From contig JBJMLA010000130.1 of NCBI GenBank assembly GCA_045805505.1, positions 1 to 64,000 of the forward strand: DNA of 64,000 bases, written 5' to 3'. Of this stretch, positions 16,089-26,361 are shown piece after piece. The DNA comes from BP-464 sp045805505 (lineage in GTDB: Bacteria > Actinomycetota > Thermoleophilia > Solirubrobacterales > Solirubrobacteraceae). Position numbers and translations under genes: made by a program. Within the stretch, counting starts at the first letter, position 1. Each line of letters opens with the position of its first letter. Below the pieces are notes generated by a model. It saw only the letters and a list, made by a program, of their open reading frames with translations, was not told the DNA's origin and ran no database searches.

Positions 16089-16930
16089 CGGACGACGAGC
16101 ACGTCGCACGGCGCGTGGTGCGCGACGTGGTCCCAGGCGGTGAAGCTGAAGCGCGCGTTGGCCGGCGCGTACCCGTCGATGACGATCATCCGCGCGCGCT
16201 GCTCGAGCGCGGCGTCGAGCAGCGCCGCCGCCAGGTCGCCGCGGCCGGGATCGACGACGTGCAGGCGGGCTCCCAGCGCCGTGGCCACTCTGCGGGCGTG
16301 GTCCAGCGAGCCGTCGGGCGCTGCGACGACCACGTCGTCGGGTGGTCCGCCGGGCGGCTGCTCGGCGACCGAGAGCCGGTGCAGGAACGAGACCGCCGGG
16401 CGGATCGACTGCTCGGCGGCACGGCGCAGCAGCTGCTGCAGGGTCGGCGCGGCGGCCTCGGGGTGGCCGAGGTCTATCTGCAGCTCGACGTTGGCGCCCT
16501 GGGTCAGCGCGCGGGTCTCGCCGAGCTGGCGCAGCGCGGCGAGCGCGGCGTCGTTGTGGGCGAGGACCACCGCGGCGAAGCAGCGGATGCCCTCCTCGCG
16601 GGCGCGGTCGGCCAGGCGGGCGAGCAGCAGCGACCCGATCCCGCGGCCCTGCCAGGCGTCGACGACGACCACGGCCGGCTCGGCGACGCCGTCGGCCGTG
16701 CGCACGAAGCGGGCCACGCCGACGATCTCCGCCGTGGCGTCATCGACCGCGACCAGCGCCTCGTGATCGTGGTGATCGATGTCGGTCAGGTAGTGCAGCT
16801 GCCCGCTCGAGAGGTGCGAGACGGGGGAGAAGAAGCGCAGGTAGCGCGACTGCGGGCTCAGGCGCTCGAAGCTCGCGGCGAGCCGCTCGCGATCCTCCGG
16901 TCCGATCGGGCGGATGCTGACGCCGTCCAC
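16085..16930 (-). CDS. GNAT acetyltransferase fused to a universal-stress-protein-like domain
   Basis: 281 residues. Residues 1-~155 are a GNAT domain: ISIRPI-like start (VSIRPIGPEDRERLAASFER), the acceptor strand VARFVRTADGVAEPAVVVVD and the acetyl-CoA loop WQGRGIGSLLLARLADRARE. Residues ~200-281 look like the C-terminal half of a UspA fold: VVVAAPDGSLDHARRVATAL, then RARMIVIDGYAP, ending HAPCDVLVVR, the usual terminal strand of Usp domains. Bacterial fusions of GNAT with a cAMP-binding domain act as protein lysine acetyltransferases, and the RYLRFFSPVS stretch resembles that group; here the partner is Usp-like instead. GTG start; a TACCTT box lies 9 nt upstream. Confidence 0.75.
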   Translation of the reverse strand: MDGVSIRPIGPEDRERLAASFERLSPQSRYLRFFSPVSHLSSGQLHYLTDIDHHDHEALVAVDDATAEIVGVARFVRTADGVAEPAVVVVDAWQGRGIGSLLLARLADRAREEGIRCFAAVVLAHNDAALAALRQLGETRALTQGANVELQIDLGHPEAAAPTLQQLLRRAAEQSIRPAVSFLHRLSVAEQPPGGPPDDVVVAAPDGSLDHARRVATALGARLHVVDPGRGDLAAALLDAALEQRARMIVIDGYAPANARFSFTAWDHVAHHAPCDVLVVR

Positions 16931-16939
16931 GCTGCGGGC

Positions 16940-16945
16940 AAGGTA
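16940..16945 (-). promoter_or_regulatory. -10-like box of the GNAT-USP gene
   Basis: TACCTT on the minus strand, 9 nt before the GTG at 16930. Confidence 0.35.
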
Positions 16946-16946
16946 G

Positions 16947-18425
16947 CTAGCGGATGGTCAGCGCGTAGTCGCCGCGCACGCAGGCGCTCAGCCGCCAGCC
17001 GCCACGTACCCGGACCGAGCGGACGCGTCGCGCGTGCGTCGCGGTCGTGCGCGGCCGCGCCTTCCCCGGCACCCACGCCTCCAGTGCGCAGGATCCCTTG
17101 GGGTTCGTGTCGCTGCCGGTCACCGTGAGCACCCGCTTGGCCGGATCCGACGTCATCTGCGTGATGCGGCCCGGTGCCGAGCGGACGTAGGGGCGCGCCA
17201 GCAGCCGGCGGGTCGTCGGCGGGATGCCGAGTGGTGTCTGCGCCGGGCACGCGAAGCGGTTGAGGCTGACCGACACGGGCTCGGGCTCGGTGTCGGCGCC
17301 GTCGCCGAACATGTGCGGGTCCCCGCAGGCCTGCTTCCAGTCCCACCACGCGCCGCCCCAGAGGTGCTCGTCCTCGAGGCCGACGTACTCGCGGATCGCG
17401 GCCTCGTTGGCCTTCGGGTCGCCGAACCAGCCCCACTCACCCGACCACACCGTCGCCCCGTACTGGGCGGCGGCCTGCTCGGCGTACCGGTAGCCGTCGG
17501 CCACCGAGGCGGCCGCGATCGAGCCGCCGTAGAGGTGCGGCGCGAAGACCAGGTCGGGGTCGGTCAGGAGCGCGGGCGTCGGTGGCGCGTCGGTGCCCGC
17601 CGCCGACCAGATGACGCTCGGCTCGAAGAAGGCGATGTGGGAGAATCCGCCGGGCGCGGCGCGCTCGGCCGCGCGGATCGCCGGGATCGCGCGGGCGTAG
17701 AACTGCGCGAGCGGGCCGACGTCGGTGATGCCCAGCGCGAGCCCGGGGTTCGGCTCGTTGAGCAGGTCGTAGCCCGCGACGGCCGGATCGCCCGCGAAGG
17801 CGCCGGCCAGCTTGGCCCACGTCTTGACCAGCGCGGTCTGGATCCCGTCCTGGTCGTTCCAGAACGCCTGGAAGGCCAGGCCGACGGCGGGCGAGAGCTC
17901 GCGCAGGCCGATGCGGCAGGTCGGCGCGCCGGCGGTCAGCGTCGCCCACTGCGGCGCGCCGTCCCAGCCCTGCTGCGGGGCGCTGCCCGGCGCGCAGGTC
18001 TCTCCGTCGGGCGTCGCGATGAACTTCCCCCACGCGTCCTGGTGCATGTCGAGCACGACGTAGATCCGCCGCTCGCGCGCCCAGCCCACCGCCTGCCGGA
18101 TGCGCGCGAGGTAGGCCTCGTCGAACACCCCGGGCCGGGGCTCGAGCGCCGACCAGTGCACGAGCAGGCGCACGACGTTCATCCCGAGCGACGCGATGCC
18201 GGCGAAGTCCGCGCGGCGCAGCGGCACGACGGGATCGAGCGCCGGGCTCTGGCGGTAGTAGTCGCCGAGCTGGTTGACGTTGACGCCGCGCAGCAGGACG
18301 GTCCGGTCGCCCGCGGCGGCGATCCGGGGCTGCGCGCCGCGCTCGGCGTGCAGGCGAGGGAGGGCGGACGCGCCCGCGGCCGGAGCGGCGAGCGCGAGGG
18401 AGAGCAGGACGACGAGCCGGCGCAC
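16947..18425 (-). CDS. secreted glycoside hydrolase family 5 (endoglycoceramidase/cellulase type)
   Basis: 492 residues from GTG 18425, giving a signal peptide RRLVVLLSLALAAPAAGASA; a GTG at 18434 is also possible. GH5 features: LLRGVNVNQLGDYYRQ, MNVVRLLVHWSALEPRPG, IYVVLDMHQDAWGKF, the acid/base Glu in GYDLLNEPNPG and the nucleophile Glu in TVWSGEWGWFG. The sequence around MHQDAW and NEP resembles the endoglycoceramidase branch of GH5, acting on glycolipids, more than cellulases; this is inference. A C-terminal beta domain with Cys (CALEAWVPGKARP) follows the barrel. Its start lies only ~25 bp from the divergent ABC transporter gene, too close for two separate promoters. Confidence 0.85.
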   Translation of the reverse strand: MRRLVVLLSLALAAPAAGASALPRLHAERGAQPRIAAAGDRTVLLRGVNVNQLGDYYRQSPALDPVVPLRRADFAGIASLGMNVVRLLVHWSALEPRPGVFDEAYLARIRQAVGWARERRIYVVLDMHQDAWGKFIATPDGETCAPGSAPQQGWDGAPQWATLTAGAPTCRIGLRELSPAVGLAFQAFWNDQDGIQTALVKTWAKLAGAFAGDPAVAGYDLLNEPNPGLALGITDVGPLAQFYARAIPAIRAAERAAPGGFSHIAFFEPSVIWSAAGTDAPPTPALLTDPDLVFAPHLYGGSIAAASVADGYRYAEQAAAQYGATVWSGEWGWFGDPKANEAAIREYVGLEDEHLWGGAWWDWKQACGDPHMFGDGADTEPEPVSVSLNRFACPAQTPLGIPPTTRRLLARPYVRSAPGRITQMTSDPAKRVLTVTGSDTNPKGSCALEAWVPGKARPRTTATHARRVRSVRVRGGWRLSACVRGDYALTIR

Positions 18426-18450
18426 GGGGCCCACCCTAGATTCAATGGCC

Positions 18451-19211
<761 letters not shown>

Positions 19212-19215
<4 letters not shown>

Positions 19216-19979
19216 ACGCCCGCCAGATCCGCGTCGCGGCGCTGCTGCGCCGCGAGATCAGCCGCTTCATGAAGATCAAGCGCCAGACGATCGGCGCGCC
19301 GCTGCTCGAGACGTTCCTCTACATCACGGTCTTCGGCGCGGCGCTCGGCTCGCGCATCCACACGCTGCACGGCTTCCGCTACATCGTCTTCGTGATCCCG
19401 GGCCTGATCATGATGGCCTGGGCGATGAACGCGTTCTCCAACAACGCGTCGTCGATCCTCCAGCAGAAGTTCCAGGGCGCGATCCACGACCAGCTCTCCT
19501 CGCCCGCCTCGCCGACCGAGCTGCTGCTGGGGTTCTCGCTCGGCGGCTTCCTCCGCGGCGGGCTCGTCGCGACGCTGACCTTCGGCGCCGCGCGCGTGCT
19601 CGTCGACATCCCGATGGCACACCCGCTCGTGCTGCTCGCGGGCCTGCTGCTCGTCGGCTTCTTCTTCGCACAGCTCGGGGTGTTCGTCGGCGTGCGCGCC
19701 GAGCAGTTCGACGACGTGTCCTTCTACCAGACGTTCATCCTCACGCCGCTGATCTTCCTGGGCGGCGTCTTCTACTCGGCGTCCCTGCTCGACGAGCCGT
19801 TTCAGACGCTGACCAAGTTCGATCCCGTCTACTACATGATCGGCCTGGTCCGCTACGGCTTCCTGGGCTACTCCGACATGAGCGTGACGCTCGCGCTGCT
19901 GTTCCTCACCGCCGCGACGGCCGCGCTGTTCGCCATCAACCACCGCCTGTTCAACAAGGGCTACCGGCTGCGGGCCTAG
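19212..19979 (+). CDS. ABC-2 type transporter permease
   Basis: 255 residues with six predicted membrane helices. The start RQIRVAALLRREISRFMKIK and the family region FNNASSILQQKFQGAIHDQL-like stretch, followed by TPLIFLGGVFYSASLLDEPF, match ABC2_membrane permeases of the NodJ/DrrB/KpsM type, which export polysaccharide, drugs or lipids. ATG overlaps the ATPase stop (ATGA), so the two are a translationally coupled exporter unit. Confidence 0.92.
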
Positions 19980-19985
19980 CGCGGC

Positions 19986-20207
19986 TCAGGCCGGCAGCTC
20001 TGCGCCGCAGCGCAGGCAGGCCCGGCCCAGCACCGGATCGGCCGGGCTCCCCTCGGCCGGCCAGAACACCCGGTGGCGGCCCTCGCCGGTGAACCGGTAG
20101 GCCGCGCCGCACGCACAGGACCACGGCTCGCCGGGCGCGGTCGCGGCGGACCGGCGCTCAGCGAGCCTGCCGGACACGCGGTGCAGTGCGTCGAGGATGC
20201 GCCCCAT
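19986..20207 (-). CDS. small zinc-ribbon-like protein
   Basis: 73 residues. CAC (WSCACGAAYRFTG) and CLRC (GRACLRCGAELPA) give two cysteine pairs spaced ~33 residues apart, a zinc-ribbon arrangement. An aromatic stretch GRHRVFWPAEGSP lies between. Function unknown. It is convergent with the ABC permease gene and is followed upstream by the small paralogue gene at 20239 on the same strand, 31 bp away, so the two may be co-transcribed. Confidence 0.6.
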   Translation of the reverse strand: MGRILDALHRVSGRLAERRSAATAPGEPWSCACGAAYRFTGEGRHRVFWPAEGSPADPVLGRACLRCGAELPA

Positions 20208-20238
20208 GGGCAGGGCGCGTACCCGGGACGGCTGCGGG

Positions 20239-20409
20239 CTACGCCGCCGGCTCGTCGAGCGGCAGGCTGTCCCACGCGGACGGCCCGGGCTCGTCGAGCT
20301 CGAGCTGCCTGCGCCGGGCCACGATGGCCTCGCGGATGCGCTCTAGGGCGTCGCCCTCCGACGTTTCCGCGAGGCGGTAGAGGCTGCGCAGGCGGATGTC
20401 GTCGTCCAT
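20239..20409 (-). CDS. small conserved protein, paralogue of the 4607-4879 protein
   Basis: 56 residues, too short to stand alone but clearly related to the 90-residue protein at 4607: SLYRLAETSEGDALERIREA, then IVARRRQLELDE. The helical pattern xAIxxRRxxLxLxE is shared. ATG at 20409. Unknown family; both copies sit beside unrelated genes. Confidence 0.6.
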   Translation of the reverse strand: MDDDIRLRSLYRLAETSEGDALERIREAIVARRRQLELDEPGPSAWDSLPLDEPAA

Positions 20410-20524
20410 GGCAGTGGCGGTACGCACCCGAACCGCGGCGTGGATCAGCCCTTCCGGCGGCGAACGCAACCGTGCATTCGAAGGGCTTTGGTCGTCCGGC
20501 GCAGAAGCCGATGATGTCCCTGTC

Positions 20525-22795
20525 GTGTCCCTGCTGCGCACAGCACTCGCCGCGTCGCTGGCCCTTGGCTGCGCTGTGCCCTGCGCGGCCGGAGCCGCGT
20601 CGCTGTACTCGGGCCCCGGGCCACGGCCCGGCCCCGACGTGCTCTACGCCGCACCGACCGACGCGCCGCAGCTGCAGAACACGGGCATCTGGCAGGCCGA
20701 CCCCATTCTCGTCTCGGGCGCGACCGCCTATCGCAAGGGCGAGTTCCTCTACCAGGACTTCCTCTACGACGACCTCGGCGCGGCGAACGCCTACCGCTAT
20801 CCCGACGACCCGCGCTACGCGGGCGACGCCGCCGATCTCGTCGAGCTGCGGGTCAAGCCGCTGCCGGGCGAGACCGCCTTTCGCCTGACCTACAACGCGA
20901 TGGCCGACCCCTCCGTCGTCGCGACCACGATCGGGCTGGGCAGCGCGCCGGTCGCGCTGGCCATGCCCCATGGGGCGAACGCGCGGATGCCGGCGCAGGT
21001 CTTCGTCACGGTGCACGGCGGCGAGGCCGACGCGGTCGACGCCGTGTCGGGCGCGACCATCGCCGCGAGCCTTCCGGTCGCGGTCGATCTCGAGCGCCGG
21101 CAGGTCGATGTGCGCGTGCCCTCCTCCGTGTTCGACCCGACGGGCCGCAAGGCCGTGCGGATCGCGGCCGGGACCGGCCTGTGGTCGGGCACGGCCTACC
21201 TGCCGCAGTCGGCGGCGGCGTTCTTCAACGTCGCCTTCCGCGGCACCGAGCCCGACACGCCCTGGCGGTCGAACGCGCAGGCCGTCGAGCTCGCCGACGG
21301 CGACCTCTCGGACTTCTCCGCGAGCGTGGACTTCACCAAGCTCGCAGCGGGCGTCGACGACGACTCCGACGTGCCCGCCACGGGCTACCTGACGCGGATC
21401 TTCGCCAGCGCGACCGAGGATCGCCAGGGCCGCGGCGATGCCGTGAGCCGCAAGCCCGGCTGCGAGGCGCCGTGCGCGCTGCAGTACTCCGGGCGGCTGC
21501 AGCCCTACGCGGTCTACGTCCCGTCGCGACCGGTTCCCGCCGGCGGCTTCGGCCTGACGATCGACCTGCACGGCTGCGGTCAGACCTACGCGATCGGCCT
21601 GGGCAGCCGGCGCCAGCGCCAGCTCGGCGAGCGGGGGAAGGGCAGCATCGTCCTGACGCCCGAGGCGCGCGGCGACTGCTACTGGTACTTCGGCCAGGCG
21701 GCCACCGACGTCTTCGAGGCCTGGGCCGACGTCGCGCGGCGCTACACGCTGGACCCGGACTTCACGAGCATCGTCGGGTCCTCGATGGGCGGCTACGGCG
21801 CCTACAAGCTCGCCGCGACCTACCCCGACCTCTTCGCGCGCGCCGGCGGCGTGGCGCCGTGCCCGGGCGCCGGCATCGAGTGGACGGGCGTCCGCAGCCT
21901 TCCCGGCGGGCGGGCCCGCTCGCTCGAGCCGCTGCTGGGCGGGCTGCGCAACGTGCCGGTGATGAGCTGGCTGACGACGGCGGACCGGACCTGCCTGTAC
22001 AGCGCGCAGGTGTCGCTGCTGCAGCGCCTCGAGGAGCTCGGCTACGATTATGCCGCGCTGACCTTCGACGGCGTCGAGCACACCGCGCTGGCCAGCGCCT
22101 CGCTCAACGACGCCGCGCCGCTGGCGGAGTTCCTGGGTGACTCGCGCGTCGTGCGCGATCCCGCCCGCGTGACCTACGCGGTCAACGCCGCGGTCTCCGA
22201 GCCCGAGCACGGCCTGCGCGCCGACCACGCCTACTGGGTCTCGGAGGTCCGGCTGGCCAAGGTCGACCGGCCCGGCCGCATCGACGTGCGGTCCGGAGCG
22301 CCGTCGGCGCGCCTGGTCCCCACGCCCTCCTCGGCCTCCGGGGCGCTGTCGAGCGGCCTGGCCTACGCGGTCAGCACGCGTCTGGCGCCGGCCTCCCCGG
22401 CGGGCGCGCCGGGCCACCGCCTGCGCGTCGCCGCGCGCAACGTGCGGACCGCGACGATCGATGCAGCGCGCGCGGGCACGGGCTGCGCGCCGAGCGTCAC
22501 GTTCGCCACGCGCGAGCTGCTCAAGCTCAAGCTCGCGGGCTGCAACCGCACCTACACCGGCAAGGTCGTCTGCCACGCGACACCGGTCTTCGACGTGGTC
22601 GTCCGCGCGCCCGCCGGCGAGCGCGCCACCAGCCTGAGCGTCAGCCTCGGCGGCCGGCGCCTCGCGCTGCAGGGCCGCAAGCGCCGCATCGACGTGCGCC
22701 GGCATCCGAGCGAGCGCGCGCTCGTCCGCGTCGTCTCGGTCGACGGCAGCGGGCGCACGCAGGTGCGCTCGACGCAGCATCTGTTCTGCGGCTGA
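20525..22795 (+). CDS. secreted alpha/beta hydrolase, paralogue of the 7101 protein
   Basis: 756 residues from GTG 20525, which gives a clean signal peptide (SLLRTALAASLALGCAVPCA); a longer reading would begin inside the antisense small gene. The mature N-terminus RPGPDVLYAAPTDAPQLQNT mirrors the paralogue at 7101 (RPGPDLLYAPAPDAPQLQNT). Nucleophile elbow GSSMGG with Ser420; GLTIDLHGCGQTY is the oxyanion-side loop; a His candidate is in DGVEHTALAS. Extra Cys pairs not in the paralogue suggest disulfides. The C-terminal module from Cys683 is a diverged form of the Arg-rich domain, ending QHLFCG. Extracellular esterase/peptidase, substrate unknown. S15 peptidase follows 37 nt later. Confidence 0.8.
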   Translation: MSLLRTALAASLALGCAVPCAAGAASLYSGPGPRPGPDVLYAAPTDAPQLQNTGIWQADPILVSGATAYRKGEFLYQDFLYDDLGAANAYRYPDDPRYAGDAADLVELRVKPLPGETAFRLTYNAMADPSVVATTIGLGSAPVALAMPHGANARMPAQVFVTVHGGEADAVDAVSGATIAASLPVAVDLERRQVDVRVPSSVFDPTGRKAVRIAAGTGLWSGTAYLPQSAAAFFNVAFRGTEPDTPWRSNAQAVELADGDLSDFSASVDFTKLAAGVDDDSDVPATGYLTRIFASATEDRQGRGDAVSRKPGCEAPCALQYSGRLQPYAVYVPSRPVPAGGFGLTIDLHGCGQTYAIGLGSRRQRQLGERGKGSIVLTPEARGDCYWYFGQAATDVFEAWADVARRYTLDPDFTSIVGSSMGGYGAYKLAATYPDLFARAGGVAPCPGAGIEWTGVRSLPGGRARSLEPLLGGLRNVPVMSWLTTADRTCLYSAQVSLLQRLEELGYDYAALTFDGVEHTALASASLNDAAPLAEFLGDSRVVRDPARVTYAVNAAVSEPEHGLRADHAYWVSEVRLAKVDRPGRIDVRSGAPSARLVPTPSSASGALSSGLAYAVSTRLAPASPAGAPGHRLRVAARNVRTATIDAARAGTGCAPSVTFATRELLKLKLAGCNRTYTGKVVCHATPVFDVVVRAPAGERATSLSVSLGGRRLALQGRKRRIDVRRHPSERALVRVVSVDGSGRTQVRSTQHLFCG

Positions 22796-22832
22796 GCGCA
22801 AGTTCGCCATCGCGGCGACGTTCTGGGGGGTG

Positions 22833-24602
22833 ATGACTGCTGCCACCCGCCTGCTCAGCCTCGCCGTGCTCGCGTCCGCCGCCCTGGCGCCCGCCGCCTC
22901 GGCCTCGACCGCGCACTGCAACGTGCCCATCACGACCAGCGACGGCGCCGTGCTGCGCGCCAACGTCTGGCTGCCCGACGATCCGGCGGCCAAGGTCCCG
23001 ACCGTCCTGACGGTCACGGGCTACAACAAGGACACGACCAACCCGCTGGGCACCGGATGCTCGGGCGCGGGCGGCATCGCCACCGCCGACACGTCGCTGA
23101 CCGACAAGGGCTACGCGGTCATGCTCGTCGACGACCGCGGCACCGGCGCCAGCCAGGGCAAGTGGGATTCCTGGGGCGCGCGGACCCAGCGCGACTACCG
23201 CGAGGTGCTCGACTGGATCCAGGCCCAGCCGTGGTCGGACGGCTCGGTGGCCGCGACCGGCGCCTCGTACATGGGCATCACCTCCTTCCTCGTCGCCGAG
23301 GCCGACGCCGCGCGCGTCAAGGCCGGCAAGCCGCGCGCGGTCAAGGCCATCTGGGCCGACGTGCCGATGTCGGACGCCTACCGCGACGTGACGTTCCACG
23401 GCGGAGCGGTCGACGCCGGCTTCATCCCGCTGTGGCTGGGGCTGACGACGTCGCTGTCGAGCCTGCCGCCGTCGACGCTGACCAGCGATCCGCAGGGCTC
23501 GCTGCCGACGTGGCTGGATCACCTGCGCAACGGCTTTGACTTCGCCGGCCAGAAGATCGCCGACACCACGACCGCGGGCGACAGCGCCTACGACGGCCCG
23601 TTCTACCGGCTGCGCTCCCCCGGCGACCGCGCCGCGCAGATCAAGATCCCGGTCGTCATCACCGGCGGCTGGTGGGACATCTTCCAGCGCGGCGAGCCGC
23701 GCCTCTACGAGCAGCTCGTCAACGCGCCCGTCAAGAAGCTGTTCATGTCGCCGCACTACCACACGACCAGCGGCCCGGCCGGCGAGTTCCCCGACCTCAA
23801 GACCAAGTGGTTCGACCGCTGGCTCAAGGGCGCGCAGAACGGGGTGGAGGACATCCCGTCGGTCAACCTCTACACGATGGGCGCCGACGCCTGGCAGCAC
23901 TTCACGCGCTGGCCGGTCCCGGGCGCCAAGCTGCGCCGGGCCTACCTCGGCGAGAACAAGTCGCTGGCGTTCAGCGCGCCGCAGCAGGGCGGGGCCGACG
24001 CGATGCCGATGCTGCCGGCGTCGAGCCCCTGCTCGCGGATGACGACGCAGTGGACGGCGGGCGCGGCGGCGGGGCCGTGCGAGACCGACAACCGCACCTA
24101 CGAGGCGACCTCGCTGACCTACACGACGGCGCCGCTCGAGAACGACCTGCAGGTGACCGGGCCGATCGTCGCCAACGTCTGGGCGGAGCTGACGACCAAG
24201 GACGCGACGCTGACCGCGGTGCTCAGCGAGGTCGACCCGTCGGGCGCCTCCAACCAGATCAGCGCCGGCTTCCTGCTGGCCAGCCAGCGCAAGGTCGACG
24301 CCACGAAGTCGACCTACGGCCCCGGCAAGGTGATGATCCGCCCGTACCACCCGTTCACGCGCGAGAGCCAGAAGCTCGTCGTCGCCAACGATCCGGCGCT
24401 CTACCGCATCGAGATCTACCCGACGTCGAACCGCTTCAAGAAGGGCGACAGCATCCGGGTGACGATCGGCTCGGCGAACACGCCCACGACGCTCACGCCG
24501 CTGCCCGACATGGCCAACGAGCTGGGCGGCGATCTGCGGGTGCTGCGCGGCGGTCCGTACAAGAGTCACGTGCTGCTGCCGGTGGTCGACGCGCAGAGCT
24601 AG
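22833..24602 (+). CDS. secreted S15 (CocE/NonD, Xaa-Pro dipeptidyl-peptidase-like) hydrolase
   Basis: 589 residues from ATG 22833 (a GTG one codon earlier is possible). Signal peptide AATRLLSLAVLASAALAPAA. Mature start CNVPITTSDGAVLRANVWLP is the usual opening strand; YAVMLVDDRGTGASQGKWDS is the family's RGxGxSxG motif; ATGASYMGITSF holds nucleophile Ser145 (GxSYxG); VVITGGWWDIFQRGEPR contains the Asp and SPHYHTTSG the His region. The C-terminal jelly roll (EATSLTYTTAPLENDLQVTG) is the X-Pro_dipep_C domain. Acts outside the cell on peptides, esters or acylated compounds; which is not evident. Probably in an operon with the 24613 gene. Confidence 0.92.
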   Translation: MTAATRLLSLAVLASAALAPAASASTAHCNVPITTSDGAVLRANVWLPDDPAAKVPTVLTVTGYNKDTTNPLGTGCSGAGGIATADTSLTDKGYAVMLVDDRGTGASQGKWDSWGARTQRDYREVLDWIQAQPWSDGSVAATGASYMGITSFLVAEADAARVKAGKPRAVKAIWADVPMSDAYRDVTFHGGAVDAGFIPLWLGLTTSLSSLPPSTLTSDPQGSLPTWLDHLRNGFDFAGQKIADTTTAGDSAYDGPFYRLRSPGDRAAQIKIPVVITGGWWDIFQRGEPRLYEQLVNAPVKKLFMSPHYHTTSGPAGEFPDLKTKWFDRWLKGAQNGVEDIPSVNLYTMGADAWQHFTRWPVPGAKLRRAYLGENKSLAFSAPQQGGADAMPMLPASSPCSRMTTQWTAGAAAGPCETDNRTYEATSLTYTTAPLENDLQVTGPIVANVWAELTTKDATLTAVLSEVDPSGASNQISAGFLLASQRKVDATKSTYGPGKVMIRPYHPFTRESQKLVVANDPALYRIEIYPTSNRFKKGDSIRVTIGSANTPTTLTPLPDMANELGGDLRVLRGGPYKSHVLLPVVDAQS

Positions 24603-24605
24603 GTT
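24600..24605 (+). promoter_or_regulatory. -10-like box of the LVIVD gene
   Basis: TAGGTT, 7 nt before GTG 24613. Its TAG is also the stop codon of the S15 gene. Confidence 0.35.
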
Positions 24606-24612
24606 TCCGCGG

Positions 24613-26355
24613 GTGCCCGCCGCCCGCCTGCCCGGTCTGGCCGCCTTCGCTGCGGCCGTCGTCCTCGCCTCGCCCGCGCACGCCGCGGGCGAGCCGATCT
24701 ACCTGGGGACCGAGCTGGCTCGGCAGCAGTCGCTGGCCGCGCCGGCGCCCGGGGCGCAGGCCCGGATCACCGCGGCCGAGCCGCCGCTGACCGCGACGCC
24801 GCGCGCGACATGCGGCGCCGGGTCACGGCCCGAGCCCGGGCTGCAGGGCCGCGTGCCGGCGGGCGCCGTGTCGGCCGACGGCTTCACCTGCAACATGACC
24901 CTGCTCTCGCACGAGGGACAGGCCGGCGGCTTCAAGGTCGAGCGCTTCGTCGACAAGGCCGGCCACGAGTGCGCCTACTACGACACGACGCTCGTCTTCC
25001 CGCTCGACGCCGCCAAGAACGCGGCGTCGCCCAGCGGCGTCGCGGTGCTCGACATGGCCGACCCGGCCAAGCCGGTGCGCACCGCCACGCTGCAGACGCC
25101 CGCGATGCTCTCGCCGCACGAGTCGGTGCTGGTCAACCAGAAGCGCGGGCTGCTCGCCGCGGTGATGGGCAACCCGACGCTGTACCCCGGCTTCGTCGAC
25201 GTCTATGACCTCAACGCCGACTGCCGCCATCCCGTCCTGCAGTCGAGCCTGCCCGTCGGCCTGCTCGGCCACGAGAGCGGCTGGTCGCCCGACGGGCTGA
25301 CCTTCTACGCGACGTCGCTGTTCACCAACATGGTCACGGCGGTCGACATGACCAACCCGAAGCTGCCGGTGACGCTGTGGGTCGGGCAGTTCCCGTCGCA
25401 CGGCTTCATGGTCTCCGACGACGGCAACCGCGGCTACATCGCCGGGCTCTCGGGCCTGCAGATCGTCGACACGTCTGAGGTGCAGGCGCGCAAGCCCGAC
25501 CCGCAGGTGACCGAGATCAGCCGGCTCGACTGGACCGACCGCTCGATCCCGCAGGTCGCGCTGCCCGTGACCATCAAGGGCACGAAGTACCTGTTCGAGA
25601 TCGACGAGTTCTCGACCGGCGCCCAGGGCGACAACCTGCCGGTCGGCAACGGACCGCGAGTCGGCGCCGCACGCCTGATCGACATCTCCGACGAGAAGGC
25701 GCCACACGTCGTCTCCAACATCCGCCTCGAGGTCAACCAGCGCGAGCACCGCGCCGAGATCGCCGGCGATCCCGGCGCGAGCTTCCTCGGCCAGGGCTAC
25801 GGCGGGCACTACTGCAACGTGCCGCGCGAGGTGGACCCGGGGATCGTCGCCTGCTCGTTCATCCTCAGCGGCCTGCGCGTCTTCGACATCCGCAACCCGC
25901 TCAAGCCGCGCGAGATCGCCTACTTCGTCGCGCCGCCCGCCGACAGCTCGGTCGGCACCGGCAAGACCGACTACGCCATGTCGCGCCCGTCGTTCGTCCC
26001 CGCCCGCGGCGAGATCTGGTACTCCGACGCCAACAGCGGCTTCTACGCGCTGCGCGTCGCCAAGGGCGTCTGGCCCTTCCCGGCGAAGGCGTCGACGCCG
26101 CCGGTCCGCTGCCGCAGCAAGCGCGTCTTCACCATCCACCTCAAGAACCCGCGCGGCGACCACCTGCGCTCGGCCCGGGTCACCGTCGACGGCAAGCGCG
26201 TCAGGGTTCGCAAGGGCAGCCCGAAGTTCCGCGTGCGCGTCGACCTGCGCGGCAAGGGCCGCAAGACCGTCGTCGTCCGCGTCCGCGCGGTCACCCGCAG
26301 CGGCCGCGTCGTCCGCGAGACGCGCCGCTACCGCACCTGCCGCGCCGGCACCTGA
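24613..26355 (+). CDS. secreted LVIVD-repeat beta-propeller protein with Arg-rich C-terminal module
   Basis: 580 residues. Signal peptide from GTG 24613 (PAARLPGLAAFAAAVVLASP). LVIVD-type blades are seen as GVAVLDMADPAKPVRTATLQ, DVYDLNADCRHPVLQSSLPV, ITAVDMTNPKLPVTLW-like and GLRVFDIRNPLKPREIAYFV, the 'xxDxxxPxxP' pattern of propellers found in surface proteins. Residues 500-580 are the basic module bounded by RCRSKR and RRYRTC, the same type as at the end of the 7101 protein. Role unknown. A perfect palindrome follows, likely its terminator. Confidence 0.82.
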   Translation: MPAARLPGLAAFAAAVVLASPAHAAGEPIYLGTELARQQSLAAPAPGAQARITAAEPPLTATPRATCGAGSRPEPGLQGRVPAGAVSADGFTCNMTLLSHEGQAGGFKVERFVDKAGHECAYYDTTLVFPLDAAKNAASPSGVAVLDMADPAKPVRTATLQTPAMLSPHESVLVNQKRGLLAAVMGNPTLYPGFVDVYDLNADCRHPVLQSSLPVGLLGHESGWSPDGLTFYATSLFTNMVTAVDMTNPKLPVTLWVGQFPSHGFMVSDDGNRGYIAGLSGLQIVDTSEVQARKPDPQVTEISRLDWTDRSIPQVALPVTIKGTKYLFEIDEFSTGAQGDNLPVGNGPRVGAARLIDISDEKAPHVVSNIRLEVNQREHRAEIAGDPGASFLGQGYGGHYCNVPREVDPGIVACSFILSGLRVFDIRNPLKPREIAYFVAPPADSSVGTGKTDYAMSRPSFVPARGEIWYSDANSGFYALRVAKGVWPFPAKASTPPVRCRSKRVFTIHLKNPRGDHLRSARVTVDGKRVRVRKGSPKFRVRVDLRGKGRKTVVVRVRAVTRSGRVVRETRRYRTCRAGT

Positions 26356-26361
26356 CGGCAA

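Noticed and set aside
20396..20524. N-terminal extension of the 20525 hydrolase
   Set aside because: It is antisense to the small gene at 20239-20409, carries no family motif, and the signal peptide begins at GTG 20525.
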